A stretch of DNA of 64,000 bases, from NCBI GenBank assembly GCA_018697195.1, contig CM031864.1:19359316-19423315 (forward strand). The letters are read 5' to 3'. The notes under the pieces are model-generated. The model saw only the letters and a program-made list of their open reading frames with translations, was not told where the DNA came from and searched no databases. The stretch comes from Certhia americana. Lineage: Eukaryota; Chordata; Aves; Passeriformes; Certhiidae. Positions 12,944-27,800 of the stretch are shown piece by piece; the first letter of the stretch is position 1, and the number at the start of each line of letters is the position of its first letter. The position numbers and the translations under genes were made by a program.

Positions 12944-15636
12944 ACCGTGCCACTGTCTCCTCCCTCCTCCAGGAGCAGACTCAGCTGGTTCTACACCAAC
13001 AGGAGGGTTGAAGGAGTAAGGTAATAAAGGTAAAACAATATGGCACTTCACCATCATCCATATTTTTCACCACTCAATTCCAAAGGTATTATCTTGAACA
13101 TGTCATTCCCATGCGAAGGTTTACCGACATTCATACCTCAAGGAACACAACAGTTATGCACTTTGCTAGTGTGATATAAATTAGCAGTTTCCTACTCCAT
13201 TGCCACAATAAATCGACACAGAAAGAACTTTTGGTATATACAACAACATCAAAAAACCTGGAATAGAAATAGTGAATTGCAGTTATAAAAATAAATTCCT
13301 ATAAAGAAGAGAGAAGCGAAAAGGAGACGAATGTTCTAATCTTACCTTCATCATAATCTTATTAGCATTTCTCAGTGAGTAGTTCAAGTATCAGTCTATA
13401 CTCTTATGAATCTGTCTCATAAATATGTCAAGTGCAAAGTATAGTTATTTTAATAGTCTGTGTTGGTGGGCCATCATGGATTTAATTAAGAGACAACTAG
13501 TGTATGAAATATGACACAAAAGCACCAAACTAAATGGAGAAATGTTTTACTGCAGATTTAAATCAGGGACACAGAAGTAATGATGATCTGGCCTTACAAA
13601 CCTACCTACATTTAATTACTGCAGACCAGCACAGACCTGTTCATATAGGGAAAAAAAAAAGAAAAGAGGCGTTAAAAATAATGATTTAAGATATCCTATG
13701 TTATTTATAAGGACATTTGCATTATCTCCAACAGCACTGTTATTCATAAATGTGTGTTGGTTTGTGGCTCTTGAATTAATTTTCAAAATCTGGAAATGCA
13801 CCTCCAATAAGAATTAGTAAGATACTACTTTCAGCTATCCATTTTTCCAAAATGAAGCCTTTATTAGGTTTCCTGCCTTCTTTTGAAGGGTCTCAGAATG
13901 CTCAAATCATTCTGTTACAAAATTGCCAATATCCTTCTAAGGTTGCAATGAAAACTGTTATTTTCTCCACAAATCTGCTCTTTCTCCATCTTTCCCCATC
14001 TTTCCCCATGTATTCAAAAAAACGAGGGCATGTGAGTATGCAGGATAAGATGTTCAAGCACTGCACAATCCTTCCTGCTATCATTTTGGTGCACTGCTTT
14101 GACTTGATAGGAGATTTGGCAAGACACACTGGTTTAAAGAAGCAGTGCAAGAGCATATATTTTCACGTTTAAATTCCTTGAATTCCTACTTACAAGTTTA
14201 ACACTATTTTAGAAAGAAAGAATCCAATAATTCCATGAAACCATTCCAGTATCTTAAACTGATCTTGCAAAATCATTGACTGCCAACAACATCAATTTCA
14301 CTGAAGTTGAAAGCAAGGCTTACTATTGATTTGTAAGGGCACAGAAGCAGACTCTGACAATAAACAGTTAAGAATATGCCTGTCTGGCTGTAAGAATTGA
14401 TACCTGGGTCAACTACAGGAACCATATTTGTACATGATTTTCATGTATATGACTTGCTTTTTATTAACCTGATCCAACAGGTACTAGCTATTTCATGTTA
14501 ACTTTTATCAATTCAAGTGGTTTCCAGTCATTTAGATAGAATAAACTTTAATTGGTTGGTTGGTCTAAAAGGCAGTTAAAGTATTCAGAGATTTTATTAG
14601 CCTTTGATTACTAAAGGAGTAGAAAAAAGGCAGTACCCAGAAAGCATCATTAAGTGAACTTAGTCCTTATTTTCAGAAAACTCAGAACTGTGGACTCTAG
14701 GTTCTCTCCAAACACCATAACTTGGACTGCCAGGAATGTAATAAAAACTCTAAAATGACACAAAAATGAAAGTACTTGGAAGAAATAAATTCATAACTAC
14801 TTTTATATTTTGGTGAAGAAAACATCAAAGGTTTTCAACTCAGCCTGGAAGGCAAAAATGGATAAAAGGATAGAGCCTATAGTTTCAAAATATTTTTCTC
14901 TTTAATGAACAGTTGAAAATATCCATAAATCTCTTCCAGTATCACTGTATTTAAAAAGCAGTCAAGTCTTTTGTGCCTGACATGTTTGTAGTAAATCTAT
15001 TATCATCTGTCGTGTTTGCATAAATTGTCCAAAAGTTCATCCTGTCTTGGCTGTCTTTCAGTATTCATTAGTATTGAAGTAATTTTTGGAGTAAATGAAG
15101 GGGAAAAATGCCCAGAAATTGAGATAATGCATAGAAAGAATGAGACCTCATATAACTAACAAGAACGAACAGCGCTTTATTCAGCTAAATTCACAGAAAT
15201 TTTTTCTTTTATTGAACTAACCAGTATGTAAGTGTGTAATAAATAACAACAGACAATCAGGACAAAATTCTAAATAATATATGATAAGGTAGTAACATAT
15301 TCCCAAACAGATATTTATATGGACTCCTAACTAATCAAATGGCTCTTGACACAGGTCTGCTGTGAACTGTCACCTGGATTTAACATACCTTTGTACCTTT
15401 CTCTGATAGCAAGAATTACAGTGCAGAAACACTATGAGTCCCAATCTTTCACCTTCTTCCTCAATTAAGAAGACAAATACAACAACAATGGAGAAAATAA
15501 CATTGACAATGAACTGCCATGGGGGTACAGCCTGAAACATGGGGCTGGCTGAAGTTCTGTCTGAGGTGAGGCACTGCACAGCTGAGGGCCCCTGCCTTCT
15601 TATGGGACAGAGGATTTGGGTGCCTGCAGCCTCCAG

Positions 15637-15720
15637 AGTGTGTCCTGGCTTAGCCATCCACTCCATCCAATGTTCCCAGTGTGTCCTGGCTTAGCTGTCC
15701 ACTTCATCTGGGATGTTCCC
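15637..15720 (+). repeat. Imperfect tandem duplication of about 42 bp
   Basis: Two adjacent copies, 15637-15677 and 15678-15720, both begin AGTGTGTCCTGGCTTAGC and both end in TGTTCCC. They differ by a few substitutions and a 2-base length difference. This is a local duplication with no sign of coding function. Confidence 0.9.
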
Positions 15721-18330
15721 ACAGCCTGCCTGTTTGCTTTCCCAGCCTCAGCACAGGGAGATGTCCCCCTCGCAGTGCTTGGCTGTGCCGTGGTGTTTGC
15801 AGGAGGCAGCATGAGCATGGTCCCCTTCCCATTAAGGAGCAAGGAACACACACAGAGCTTTCAGCTTCTCAACGAACACTACTGAACTCAAGAACTTCCT
15901 CTCAGGAATAATTAGAAGCACTTTGGGTGGCATTGTAACTGGTGCATCTAAAAACCTTTTAGGTTCCTTGTTGCACAACATAGTGACTTTATAAAAAGGG
16001 CTGAATATCAAGGACATAATTTTGCTGAATTACTCAAGTAACAAAAAAGTGAATAGGTAAGAAATAGCTGTATTGCTTCACTGCAGCCAAAAGAATAAGT
16101 AAACCCGGAGCTTTCCAGTCTAGACTCCCACAAAATCAAACCTGAAGATGTGCAGGAAGACATTTACCCTGGTCTACACTCTACACAATGTGTTCATTAG
16201 ATTTTAAAATAATAGGGCACTATATCTTTTTGCCTCAGGACACAGTTTCTTGTGATTTCCATTAAAAGTCTTGTTGACAGCAGGGTTTGTTCAATGAAGT
16301 GTGAATATAACAATGGTTTTACAGAGTTTTACAAACTAACTCATATTCACAGAAAACTCCCCACACCCCTGTATCAAAAACAATTTGCAGAATTAAATAT
16401 TTAACAAACAAGTTTGAGATCTGCAGTGATTAAATTAGTGGGATAATTAGCAAGATATTTAAGGTTAATGTTTACAAGTAGGTTAATTATATCCTTTCCC
16501 AAATCTCTGTTTTCATTTCCTTTGACACATGTTGCAATAACAGTGAAAGTGAGGCCACGCTTGCAGAGGTAGCAGACAAGGCAGCATGTGTCACCAAAGG
16601 TGACTAAATGCACACTTCTGAGGGAACATTTCTCCAATATACAGTCTTATAGCCTTATGTTCTTCATGTCCCAGCAATTCTCCATCTTTTTAGGGTGAAT
16701 TCCTTTGAATAATGCTTCAGATCTGTATAAAGAAACATTTTCTACAGGACTTAAGGGATTTCGTAGCTTCAAGGCTTCATATAGCTCTCTGATGTTAATT
16801 ACAAAAGTGACAGCGTTTAATGCTCTGTACTGAATTTAGTCTACATGAACAGCTCCTGTGTACAAGACTGCAGACCCAAGGCAATGTAGAGAGCTGAAAT
16901 TTCCTCTGTTTGGATGTCAATGAGGCTACTTCACATTTATTGTAATGAAATTAAGAACAGAATCTGCTACAATGATCAGCAGGATGGTTGTAGAGAATCA
17001 AGAAAGGAGTCATGTGCTTCAATAAAGTTTAAAAAAACTATTTAGCAGCTATTTGTGCAGAGGCAACAGGACACGCCATCTGGATTAACTTACATAAAGT
17101 TATTCTGAAAACATGTCAAGTCACTGTGGCTGTGGGCTCTGAGAAACCAGCCATGCATGCAGTGCAATTCTCCCTGGCCCTGAGCTCAGCTACAAGCTGA
17201 TGCTGTTGAAGGGAAAGGTGCTGAATCTTTCCAGTAGAAGAAGAAACATTTTTCAAGCATCTGACCACTGTTCCCTCTTCTTCCTGACAAAGACTGCACA
17301 TTTGTTGTCTTCTCAGCACACCAGGCCCAGGACCAAATTTCCCAAACCCTGTTGGGACTAAAATCACATATATGGCAATAAGCCTCAAAATTTCCACCTC
17401 TAAAACAAGGAAGTTGAAACCCAGATATTGTTAAACACTACAACATTTGATATTCAGATCTTATTTAGACAGCATGTGTGATTTGTAACCATTACAGCAA
17501 CCCCAGCACATTTTACAAGGTTTCCTCCTTGGTTAACAGACAATGTGTAGTCTGCTGAAGGCCTCCCAGTCTAGCCACCCTCCTCCAGCCACTGGCAGCC
17601 TCTGAGAAAGTCCATTTTTCATTCATGGCCAGTTTTTGATTCTTTCATCTGGAAAGCTAGTTGCCTTTTCCATAGGGTCAGGGCTGCTGGGGAGCCCGTT
17701 CTCAGGAGCTGTGGGATCCTGTCCTGCCCCAGTCCCTTGGAGTGAGCACTGTTGGCAGTCAGTGCACAGCAAGGGGGGCTCCTGGAGAGCCTGTGCTACT
17801 GCTCATTCTAACACAACTCCCATCCCTTGGAATTGGGCCCATTCCTTCCCAGGGAGAGGGGGCTTTCTGGCTGTTAACTGACACCTGCTTTCCCTCATGT
17901 GGACTCATGGCCCAGCCTTCCCTTGGGAGAAGCACAGGCCCAACCTGCCCAGCTCCTCCATCCCTCCTCTCGATTGTGGGGTCATAAAGCTGTTACAGGG
18001 AAAGCAAAGCACACTCGCCATGCTCCAGGGGAGGAGAGAAGCCAAGACTGTGGGAGAAAACTGGGAAAAATGGTTTGTGTAAAACTTCCTCCAGCTACCA
18101 TTTTACTGAGCAAAAGGATGGATCTGGAAGTCTTACCCCTGTCTAGGGAGGATGTGTTTTTCTATACCTCTGCAGCTATAGGAATCAACCTTCTGAAAGA
18201 AAAGAGTCACCTTTTAAACTAGAGTAAGCCACTGCAGTTGGTTCTTGGTTCTTCATTCTAAGAAACTCACTGCACTGTGTTGAAACTTTAATTGCTTTCT
18301 GAATGTTTTAAGCTGCAAAATTTTACTCAG

Positions 18331-18383
18331 TTTTGTTTTGCTTGGTTTTTTTGTTTTTTTTTTTTTTTTGTTTGTTTGTTTTA
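18331..18383. repeat. T-rich low-complexity tract
   Basis: A T-rich stretch with scattered G residues contains a 16-T run at 18354-18369 followed by TTTG units. It may be a decayed poly(T) (poly(A) on the other strand), but no adjoining retrogene body is recognisable. Confidence 0.8.
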
Positions 18384-18817
18384 TTCTAGTACAGTGCTGT
18401 TATTTGATATATAATTTGATCATTTTGCCATACCATTACAAAACATTAACATGCCCATGCCTGCTGGACACTGCTGATAAGGAGGTTCACAAGACAGGAG
18501 CTGGTGCAAATCAGTCTCTGTCCTTTTGAAAAATTAGTTGAAGTAATTTTACATTTTTACTTTCCCAGAGACACTACAGCCATTTCTCTTCCTTTCTTAT
18601 TTATTGTTCAAACCACTGCAATGTAAACATATACTTCTCTATCCAACATCCCCTACTGCAACAGACAAACCCTCCCCTGTAGTTTTTCAGGGGCAAGCAG
18701 AGAGGTGGGTAGGCATGCTCTGAGCTGCACTGCATTTGCACAAGTGACTGTGAGTATACATATAAGCAGAGCAACTGATTTTTGAAAGGCAGTTAGATAC
18801 CCAACCAGTAATTGTGT

Positions 18818-18859
18818 GCACAATTACTGTGATTACACATGTAATCACGGTCATTGTGC
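18818..18859. other. Imperfect palindrome / hairpin, 19-base arms
   Basis: The left arm at 18818-18836 (GCACAATTACTGTGATTAC) is complementary to the right arm at 18841-18859 across a 4-base loop, ACAT. Seventeen of 19 positions are Watson-Crick pairs, and one of the other two would be a G-U wobble in RNA. The core GATTAC-ACAT-GTAATC pairs two inverted TAAT-type homeodomain half-sites. It could be a dimeric transcription-factor site or a transcribed stem-loop; it is shorter than a usual microRNA precursor stem. Confidence 0.7.
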
Positions 18860-21800
18860 TTTTAAATGATGCATGTGCTATTCTAAAAATTCACTGCTGT
18901 ATTACTAAAATTAATGGGAGCTTTGCCATCAATTTAAACTGATGGAGGATCAAACACTATGCATTGTGGCAGTATCCAACATATATCCAAGAGCAAATGC
19001 AATTTTTGCAACAGAAATGCTAAATTCTCAGTATATTGAAACAGTAAAAGAGGGACGGAGACACAGTTTTCTAGCATATGTAGGTATATATTCATTATGC
19101 ATTCATTAATAAATTATAATTTTTGAATAGAGTTCTGGATTTGATTCAAACTACACTGACATTAAGAGAAAACCAGGGCTCTGGATCAAGGCTTCTTCCC
19201 TAATGTTTCCAATTAGCTCAGGTTATAGAGCTGTGCGTGCATTTGTTTGTGACAAAATCTTTGGCTTTTAACTGCCTTGTCTTTCAAGAGTTAAACAGGA
19301 TTTTGCAGTGAAGATGCTGTGCAATACAGGAGGTATAGGATATGTAGTATTTCACATCTAGTCTTTGTCCATGTTCTAACAATGTGCATTAAATGTGTTA
19401 CTATTGTCTCTTTTTCCGATTAGTTTACAGTCCTGTAGTTCCAGCTGTTTTATTCTGAAACTCTAAAACCCTGTCACTAGGGAGTTCTGTGTAATTGCCC
19501 ATAATATGCACCACATTATCCATTTCAGGAACTGTGCTGAAAGACAGCAGCAATAAGGGGTTTTCTAAAGGCAGTCTGGTTTACACTAATGGATCTAACA
19601 GGAAGGAAATGCAATTTGAAAGAAGCTGATGCATATGTTCTATTGTTGAATATAATGTTTGATTTAATTATTAACTGTCTGTGATGGAAAGTCAGATCCT
19701 GCTCAGTTCTGCTTACAGTTTGGTACTCTGCTACCAGTAAAAACAGATGAGATTCAGTCTTAGGATTTAAGAGTTCTTTGTAAAGTACTGACATTTAATT
19801 GTGCTTTTAGAATATATCAGCTGAGGAACTTCAATTGCACACTTCTTCCATGCAGACTGGCTTCCTTTTATCAAGCTAAATATACAATATAGAAGCCAAC
19901 TCTCTTTCATTCTCCCTTGCATATATCAGAAGATTCTCAAAGTTAACAATCTGCTGTAATTATTTAAATAAATATGATTCAAATTGAGTTCATATTCACT
20001 GCTGTTCATGACCTATTCATTTTTATTTTATTTTACTTTCATGTCATACAGATAGCACTGCAGTCAATCTAGTGTATCACTGAGGACGTTCACAATGGAC
20101 CCAAGTGAATTTTTAGGAAGGAGTTAAAATGTGCTGGCATGACTATACCTATCCTTCTTTTATCAGGGACAGAGGATTTGGCAGCTCGTTTCAGTCCAAT
20201 TCTATAATTGGTGTTTTGTGATGTCTAGTAAATTGTTGCATTGTGTTACAAAGGTCCCTAATTCCATGGGTGGGTGTTAACGTGCTGTAAGGAATGAATT
20301 CATTATGGAGAACTCTTACCTGAAATTCCATTATCCTTTCCTCACCATGGTGACTCCTATCAAACTCATTCATATAACGTAATCTGGAAAGAAATAGGTA
20401 CTGATGCTAAACAGCTGTATTTGCAGAGGAGCTAAAAGACAGAAAAAAATCACAGCTCTTCTGCATGATTCAGACAAAACCAGTAGTTTAACACCACTAG
20501 TAAACAAAATAATTGAGCAACGTAATTTCAGTTTTGTATTTTGTATCTGTCTGGTGAAATTATTATCTTTGAAATTATCTTAAACAGATGCCAAACTGCA
20601 GCTGAAATTAAACAATAGTAATGATATTTGCAGTGCATCCAGACTGCAGCTTTTGTTAAACGTACCTTTCTACAAGTAGTGCACACAGCATTAGCTCTGT
20701 GGGATGCACCTTACTTTGCAAGCTCCAAAGAGGTTGGTTGCTTTTGTCAGGAGGCTAATAGAAAGAAATTAAGTTCCTAGGAAACACACCACCATGCCTC
20801 AGATCCCTAATTGATTTTGACAGCTTAAGCAAAAGCAGAGGCCCTGTCCCTGGCATATTTGAGTTCTTGGTGTCAGTCAGTAAACTTCAGGCAAAGAGTA
20901 TGAAAGAGCCATCAGAGCAAAATCTGTCTCATATATGTGGAGAGTTTTGCTTGTAATCTTTTTTCTGTTTTAAGGATCTGAGAAGACTTTCTGAAATCTC
21001 AATTCTGAAATCTCAAAAATTTTGAATATTTTATTTTAGAGAAATACCTAAGAGCTTAGCTCAAAATATATCCAAATAGCTTTAGCCCATGGCTCCCATC
21101 AGAGCAGATTTCTGCTGAATCTCTCCTGGGTCAAGAACATCATAAAACCAATCTTTCATAAGCTGTTTCAGGACTCCTGAAAAGGACTTTTTTGAAAAGC
21201 CTTGCCAGAAACCAAGAAATGCCAAGGTGCGCAGCCTCTTTAAAAAAGCTGACAACAAACCCATAAAACAGGTATGAGCTGAGGTCAGTTCTCGTTTTGC
21301 CTAAAGTTTTCCCTTAGTTTCACTGTTACTCCTACTCCCAATTAAAAGTTTATTGAAGCACTTTGCATACTCTAGTGTATTGAAAAAGCAATTGTTGGAG
21401 TGAAAAGGAAAACTGTCAGATCTGAAAATAGCTTGGACTACTCATGTGTCATTCTCAGTGTATGCTGAAATATCCAGAAAAACGTGGCTCACACTGCGGA
21501 TTGCATCAGATACCGACACATGTATAAGCAACTCTCTCCCCACTTTCTCCTCCTGAGGCTCATTTTTACAAAACACATGGTTAGAACTAAGCTGTGCTTT
21601 CTGCCATTGGAGTAAACTACAATGGAGCAGAGCACAAAGGAAATTTATTCCCCATGCGTGTGTAGGATCTGCCTGTAGAGCTCAGTGTGAGAATTAACGG
21701 CAGACACGTGTAACCAGCACACTGCAGGGAAGGGGGGAAACAGCCTGCTTCATTTTCCTGAATCCCATGACCAGACCTCAGGTAAAACTCTGTATGTGCT

Positions 21801-24800
21801 GAGTGTCAGATCATTTGCAGATGACAAAAGCGAGGTTCTTCTGCAGTTCCTGGGAGCTTATCCTTCTATCTCAGAGCCCATCTGGCCTGAGCATACCCAA
21901 TGCACCCTCAATGCACCTGTGTGACCAATCCACCCACTCATTCCCTCCTTCCCTTATCAACACGCAGCATTCTGCACTGTTCATGCTTTTTCTCCATCCC
22001 AAAGTACTGCTCTGTGTTTGCTGGCTTAGGGATATCCAACAGGGTGACTGAAAAGGGTCTCAGTGGCTACACAGAACAGTGATGGAATCAGGGTGGAAAT
22101 CAGATTCACAGGGAGACAGAACTGAACTCACGCAGGTGTTTCTCCATGTCTGCTGTGACTCCTCTAGGCAGCAAAACAGGTGAGTTTCCTGCATGCTAAT
22201 CAGGAGAAAACCATCTGAAATATGCATCTGCACAGGAGCATCTGTGCAGAGTTTCTCCAAACCAGTTCTCAAGTGCATTTTTTCCCTGTACGGGCCTCTT
22301 TTGTACTTTGTTGTGCCAAGAGGCTTATTTTGTATAGGTGGAGAGACCCCTATCCACCAGTCATCAGGGAGTTCTATTAATATGCAACATCTTGAATGCA
22401 TGAGCTGAATGACAAGCTGGCAGTGTTTGAGAATGTGTGGTCCAAGTTTATGTCTCTCCCTGAAGAGATGAAAAGCCCCTTCCCGAACTCTCTGCCAAAC
22501 TGTGCAAGAGATGAAAGAAAGGAGAATGGGCAACCGATTTTTTTTTGCTTCTCTCTTCCTAATACCTTGACACTATCGTTTGCTTCCCCTGGCCACAGTT
22601 ACTGTGAATGGCCAATTTCAAATAGTTTGCTACTGACTTTCAATGTTGAAACAGGACAGCAGTTGTTTATTGTTTTTTTTAAATGTTTGTGGAAGAAATT
22701 GGAAATATTTATTAGACTTTTTATACAAAAATTGCCTTTTGGATTCATGTGTCATTCTCTATCCTCTGTCTGAAATGTCCCAACAAAAGTGAGTTAAATT
22801 GAGGTCGTGGATTTTAGGCATTTTTGCACTTTGCTTTTGAATATGCTGTGTCACCATGCAAGGCTTAACTGAGTGAGTTTCTAAGCCTAGAAAAAGTTGC
22901 TGAGTGTTTTATGTGCCTGAGTAGTAAGAAAGGATACCAGCATGTCTCATTATGGATTAGCTACAGTTTGATCTAGGAAGAATGGATGTTTCTTATACTT
23001 CTCACCAAGAAGATGGGAAAGGATGCAGAGGGAAGAGGAGGAATCAGTCACCGTCCCTGGCATCTAGAGCAGCCTGTGGCAGTTTCCAGACATTCCATGG
23101 GGCTCAGGAGTTGGATTCTGCTTGAGCAATTTAGCTGCATCTACTGAGACATTCACCTAGGTCCTCCTGCACAAGAAATGTGTTGGATGCTGTTATTATA
23201 TAAAACAGAACCATGCTGTGGTTTATTTGCAGCACTGGTGCCTTAAACACAAAGCTTCGGCCTTCACCAGCTGTTCAGCTTTGGCTTTGGGGTGCTCAGA
23301 AAGAATTAGAGAAGCAAAGGCCCACAGATTAAAAATCTGCCTCTGAGTCTTGTGATAGAAGAACCAGAAGTACCCAGACACTCCCCATGTGTCCACGTAC
23401 TCTAGGAGCAGTGTCTACTGAAACCAACCTACCCCAGAGACCTTTCCTTGGTACAGTCACTCCCACTGAGTCCATGTGGTCAAGCAAGAAGCTGGTTTTA
23501 CAATTCTCCATGGCAGTGTGGAGTTAGGATCTGTTTTTGCTGTACTCGATCCCAGCTGGCTGGGGCCTCCCAAGCCATGAGTTTCAGATCAGCATCTCCC
23601 CAGCAGTTTCCTTGCCTGAGCCTGGCCTGATCAGCAAACAGCTCCACCCCAGCCTCCACGCAGAGCAATAAAGGGAACAGCAAACTGGGCTTTTCAGACA
23701 CCAGCTGTTTCCCTGGCATCGCTGCCTCCCTCTCTGCATGTGCCTTTGTCATTCCCTGAATCTCTGCCCACTGCACAACTCTTGGAATCAGTTAAAATGA
23801 CTTTTGGGATGTTTTCCTCTTGCCTTAAAGGACTCATGTGCTTTGTTTTTCCCTCAGTCACAGCAGAACATAGAAAATGGTCTACACAGAAAATGTGAAA
23901 GATGGTTTCTTTGTAAATTGAAGGTAGTTTCAGCCAAATTAATTTGTCCATTCAACATCTATAAATAATTTTGTATTCCACATTTACAAATTTATATTAT
24001 TTCTTATGGGGAATCTATTTTCTCCATATTCAATTAATTTTTTTAACTGCCCCAACCATTTTTCACCATTTCATAAAGCAGGTTCATTTACAAATTATGC
24101 TTATCAATTACAAGGGAAATTACAACTTTTATTCCTTATTATGGGATTGAAGCTCTATCCCTTTTTTTGGGAAGATTATGTAGTATCTTACCAAAAATTC
24201 TTTTCAATTCAGGGAACAGGGGAAAGTAGGAAGGTCAGACAAATGCTGCCAAGGGAGTAAAATTACTAGCTACAATTATCAGCTTGAGAAAAAAAAAACA
24301 ACTACAGTTTGTAGAGTGATGTGGAACAAGTACTAATATATACTTTTATAATGTTATGACCATCCTTAAAATTCATTCATGCAGAAGGAGCTAGCAACAT
24401 TGATACTTTAAATCTAGGAAATACAGATTTTTATCAGTTTGCCCTCAGAAAGAGTGAAGAGATTTTCCAGGATAAGAGACACCCGAGCAATTTAAACTTT
24501 CAGCTGACATATCTCTGTTGTTGAGTGCATGTAACCTCTCCAAGATCACAGACAGGTGCTAGGCACAGGTCTTCCACAGGAGAGAAAATCAAAGCTTTGA
24601 ATCATACATTCAAGGGCTTCTTACTGAGAGAGAAGTGAAATAATTTTAAACAAAATTCTAGCTATTGAATAAACACCACAGCAGCACGGATGGCAGCAGC
24701 AGAAGCTGGAGGGTACCTGGGCTGTTCCCCAGCTCTGGCCCTGGCTTTGCATAGTGCTGTGTCTGGGATGGAGGCAATTCCAGCTGTGCCAGAGCAGGTG

Positions 24801-27800
24801 TGGGAGTGTCCACACAAGCACACAGATGAGCCACCTCCTGTGTGGGCAGTACCAGCCTCTGCCCACTAGAGAGGCCATGCCTGCAACATCAAGCATCCTT
24901 TCCCCAGGCACCCTGTGGTGTTTTCCAGTTACAACCGCTTTGTGTACAGCCAATATCCTTACAAACATCCTGTTCCTTCTGTGAGCCACACTGGCTTTAC
25001 TCCAGCAGGCAGCAGTGGACAGAAAACATCTCAGAGTTAAAATGCACCATCTCAGCCTCCTGCTCAATTGCCCCCCAGAAAATACCACACACATCTAGGC
25101 TAGGGGCTATTTTAATGACACAGATAAACTCCACTTACCCTTACTGAGGGTATCCTCTGATGCCACTACAGTGAGGAATACCTTCTCCCTACACTGTCAG
25201 CAAGATAGATGTGTATTTCTTCAAAACAATAGAGAACTGAAAATAAAAGGATATTGATTTAGGCCTTCTTGTCAATCACAGGAAAGAAAAGTCCAACAGG
25301 TATAGCATAAATGTAGTTTGTTTGCAAAATGTGCTTTTGTTTCTGAAGACCAGCAGATATATGTGGTTCTAATGTTGGTTGGATGGACTATAAACTTCCA
25401 AGCATTTTCTCTGAGACAAAGTATTTTGCTGGAGACAAGCAAGTCCAAGAGACTTTTCACTGAACAAAAAAAAAAAAAACAAACAAAAAAACCCAACAAC
25501 TTCATTAGCACCTTAGAAGGGCACCAGCAGGAAAATCTGAGCAATGTGCTATGCAGGCAAACTGAGCTTGGCAAGCATCTGGTACCTCTCACCTTGTGTA
25601 GATCCCTCAGCCACTGCTGGCACTCATGTATTGGCCAGGTTCCTGACACCTGGTTATCTTGAGATGCTACTGACACCAAGGCCTCCACCATTTGGATCTT
25701 GCTGTGTTCACAGCAGGAAGGATGCTGCCAGCCTCGGGCGTGCTGCTCCATGCTGCTGAGTGACCCCGGATCCTGCGGCCAGCAGGCACTTGCTATGAAC
25801 GTGCACAGGGAGGCAGCTCAGGGTCCCATGGCACAGACCTGCACAGACCAACCCATGGCATGGCAAATACACAGCCTTTATATTAAACAGAGCTTCAAAG
25901 CTGCAAAAATATTAACAGACACCAAAAAATAGAAACATAAAGGTCCTTTAATAGCCCTATGCTGTTCTTGCCATGAGCTCAAGCGCTTAGTGAGGAAGTG
26001 ACCTTTACAAAATTATTGTTTATGATCTCTCCGTGTGTGCCAGTATAGGCACAAAGAGTATTCCAATTTATTTAAAAGGTTACATATCAAAACTGAATAT
26101 GCAGTACAACTGTGTTATCACATTGTATAGCTTTTACACATGAAATCCAATCTTTGAGTATGACTTCTAGGAACGGGGGCCAGATTCACTATTCAAATAG
26201 AGATTAAGAAGCAATACATAAAATAATTTACTCATCCTACATTTCTTGTTTATAATTATCAAAAAACCACTCAGAAGATTCCCCAAATAATTCCTGGCTT
26301 TATTCTTCCAATAAACAGTATTTTAGCTTGCAAAATATTTAACTTGGAATTCAAGGTACTCGATACCCTGGCAAGCTAATGCTGGTAAATGCTGAAAAGT
26401 TTGGTTTTCTCAGTTTCAAAACCTGATTCAATTTCTTTTGAGTTTTATTACCCTCTTATGGTACCTTATGCATCATAAACAATCTCCCTCTCCCCTGCTA
26501 ATTATTAGAGGCACTGGCTGTGCCTGCAGAGGGAGACTGACCCAGCACTGCCTGTTACGTGCCCTCAAGCTGGCTCCAGCAACTAGGTTGGAAACCACTC
26601 CCCTGCTCTGAGGGAATAGTTGTGTCTGTACATTTCCTTGCTCCACCGGTAAGAAAGTGCCCTGAATAAGCCATAGGAATGTGCTGTTCAGTTGCCAAGG
26701 TAGAAGATGAAATCAGGACACATTTAGTCCAGCAAAGTAAGTGGCTACACTCTTGTGCACAACAATAGATGACCTCACAAAACAAAAACTGGACTGAAAT
26801 TTAAAAGTGCATTCCTCGACTGCAGTTATCCTCCCCTGCAAGATCAGCAGCACAGTGGGCTGCTAAGGACAGGTGCAGAACTCACTCAGGCTGCTCAAAG
26901 AGCAGCCCCTTCCCTTTGTTTGAGGTGGGTGAGCTCATCTCCCTGGGCTGGCCCGTGGGGTCCTGTGGTCACCTCTGCAGGCAGCTTCTCCTCTGAGCCT
27001 CCCCACGCATCCCAGCTCCCAACAGAACTGATCCCACTGCATCCATGGAGGGGTCAAGCATCCCTCCTGCTTCTCCCTGTTTCTAGGAACACAAAAGTAC
27101 CTGTGCCAAGCAGGCCCACTCTCCATCCTCTCAACTCACCTGCTGGTGTTGGTTTCTCTTCCTGATATGCAAGATTTTCCAAACTGTCACTTCTGTTGTG
27201 TTCCTTAGAAGAATATTGTTTTCAGCTTCAGTTCTTCCTGCAAGTTAGCCAGTTCTAGATAATGTTTAAACTGGATACATCATGAGAACAGTTTTATACA
27301 AACATCTTATTCGATCTAGCACTTTTCATGTGAAGTCAACTTCTAATTGAAGCCACACATCCCATTCTGGAGCTCCAATGACAGTCGTTGCATGTATACT
27401 GCTTTTTTCTAAACTACCTCAAACTATCAGCCATTGCAATCTATCACAATTCTTGTCTTTAGTGGTTAAAAATCCAAACAACCACTTCCTTAAAATTATT
27501 CTTCTTGGCCATAGTCACTGAACTTGGTTGTGACCGTGACATGACAGCAAAAATGAGGAGAAATTGGCTGCTAAGATTCACTTCATGCTGAAGTGCAGTG
27601 TTCAATATATTTTCTAAAAAATCCTCAAATGGAAATTGGAAATCTGCATGGTTTCTTATTTTCTTGTATATTCTAACTTGTTTCTGCTTTTTGATGAATC
27701 CTGTAACTCAAAAGGTAAAGGTTTTCCAGAGTGTTCCATCCAGCCAAAACCTTCCTGGTGGCCTTCAAATATGCAGTCCCACAGAACAGATCACAAATAT

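Noticed and set aside
12487..12945. Repeat-protein open frames with PVSV/PQCL and YRNRH motifs
   Set aside because: They are translations of the 29-bp minisatellite in several frames on both strands and cross N bases; no flanking coding sequence exists.
17560..18050. GC-rich patch as a possible LTR or gene
   Set aside because: It has few CpGs, no TG...CA ends with direct repeats that I can find, and no recognisable protein in any frame.
22060..22533. 157-codon minus-strand ORF
   Set aside because: No recognisable domain, promoter or splice partners; this length is expected occasionally in 64 kb searched in six frames.
24621..25094. 157-codon minus-strand ORF
   Set aside because: Its Cys/Trp-rich composition matches no family I know; it sits in a GC-richer patch with comparable ORFs on the other strand.
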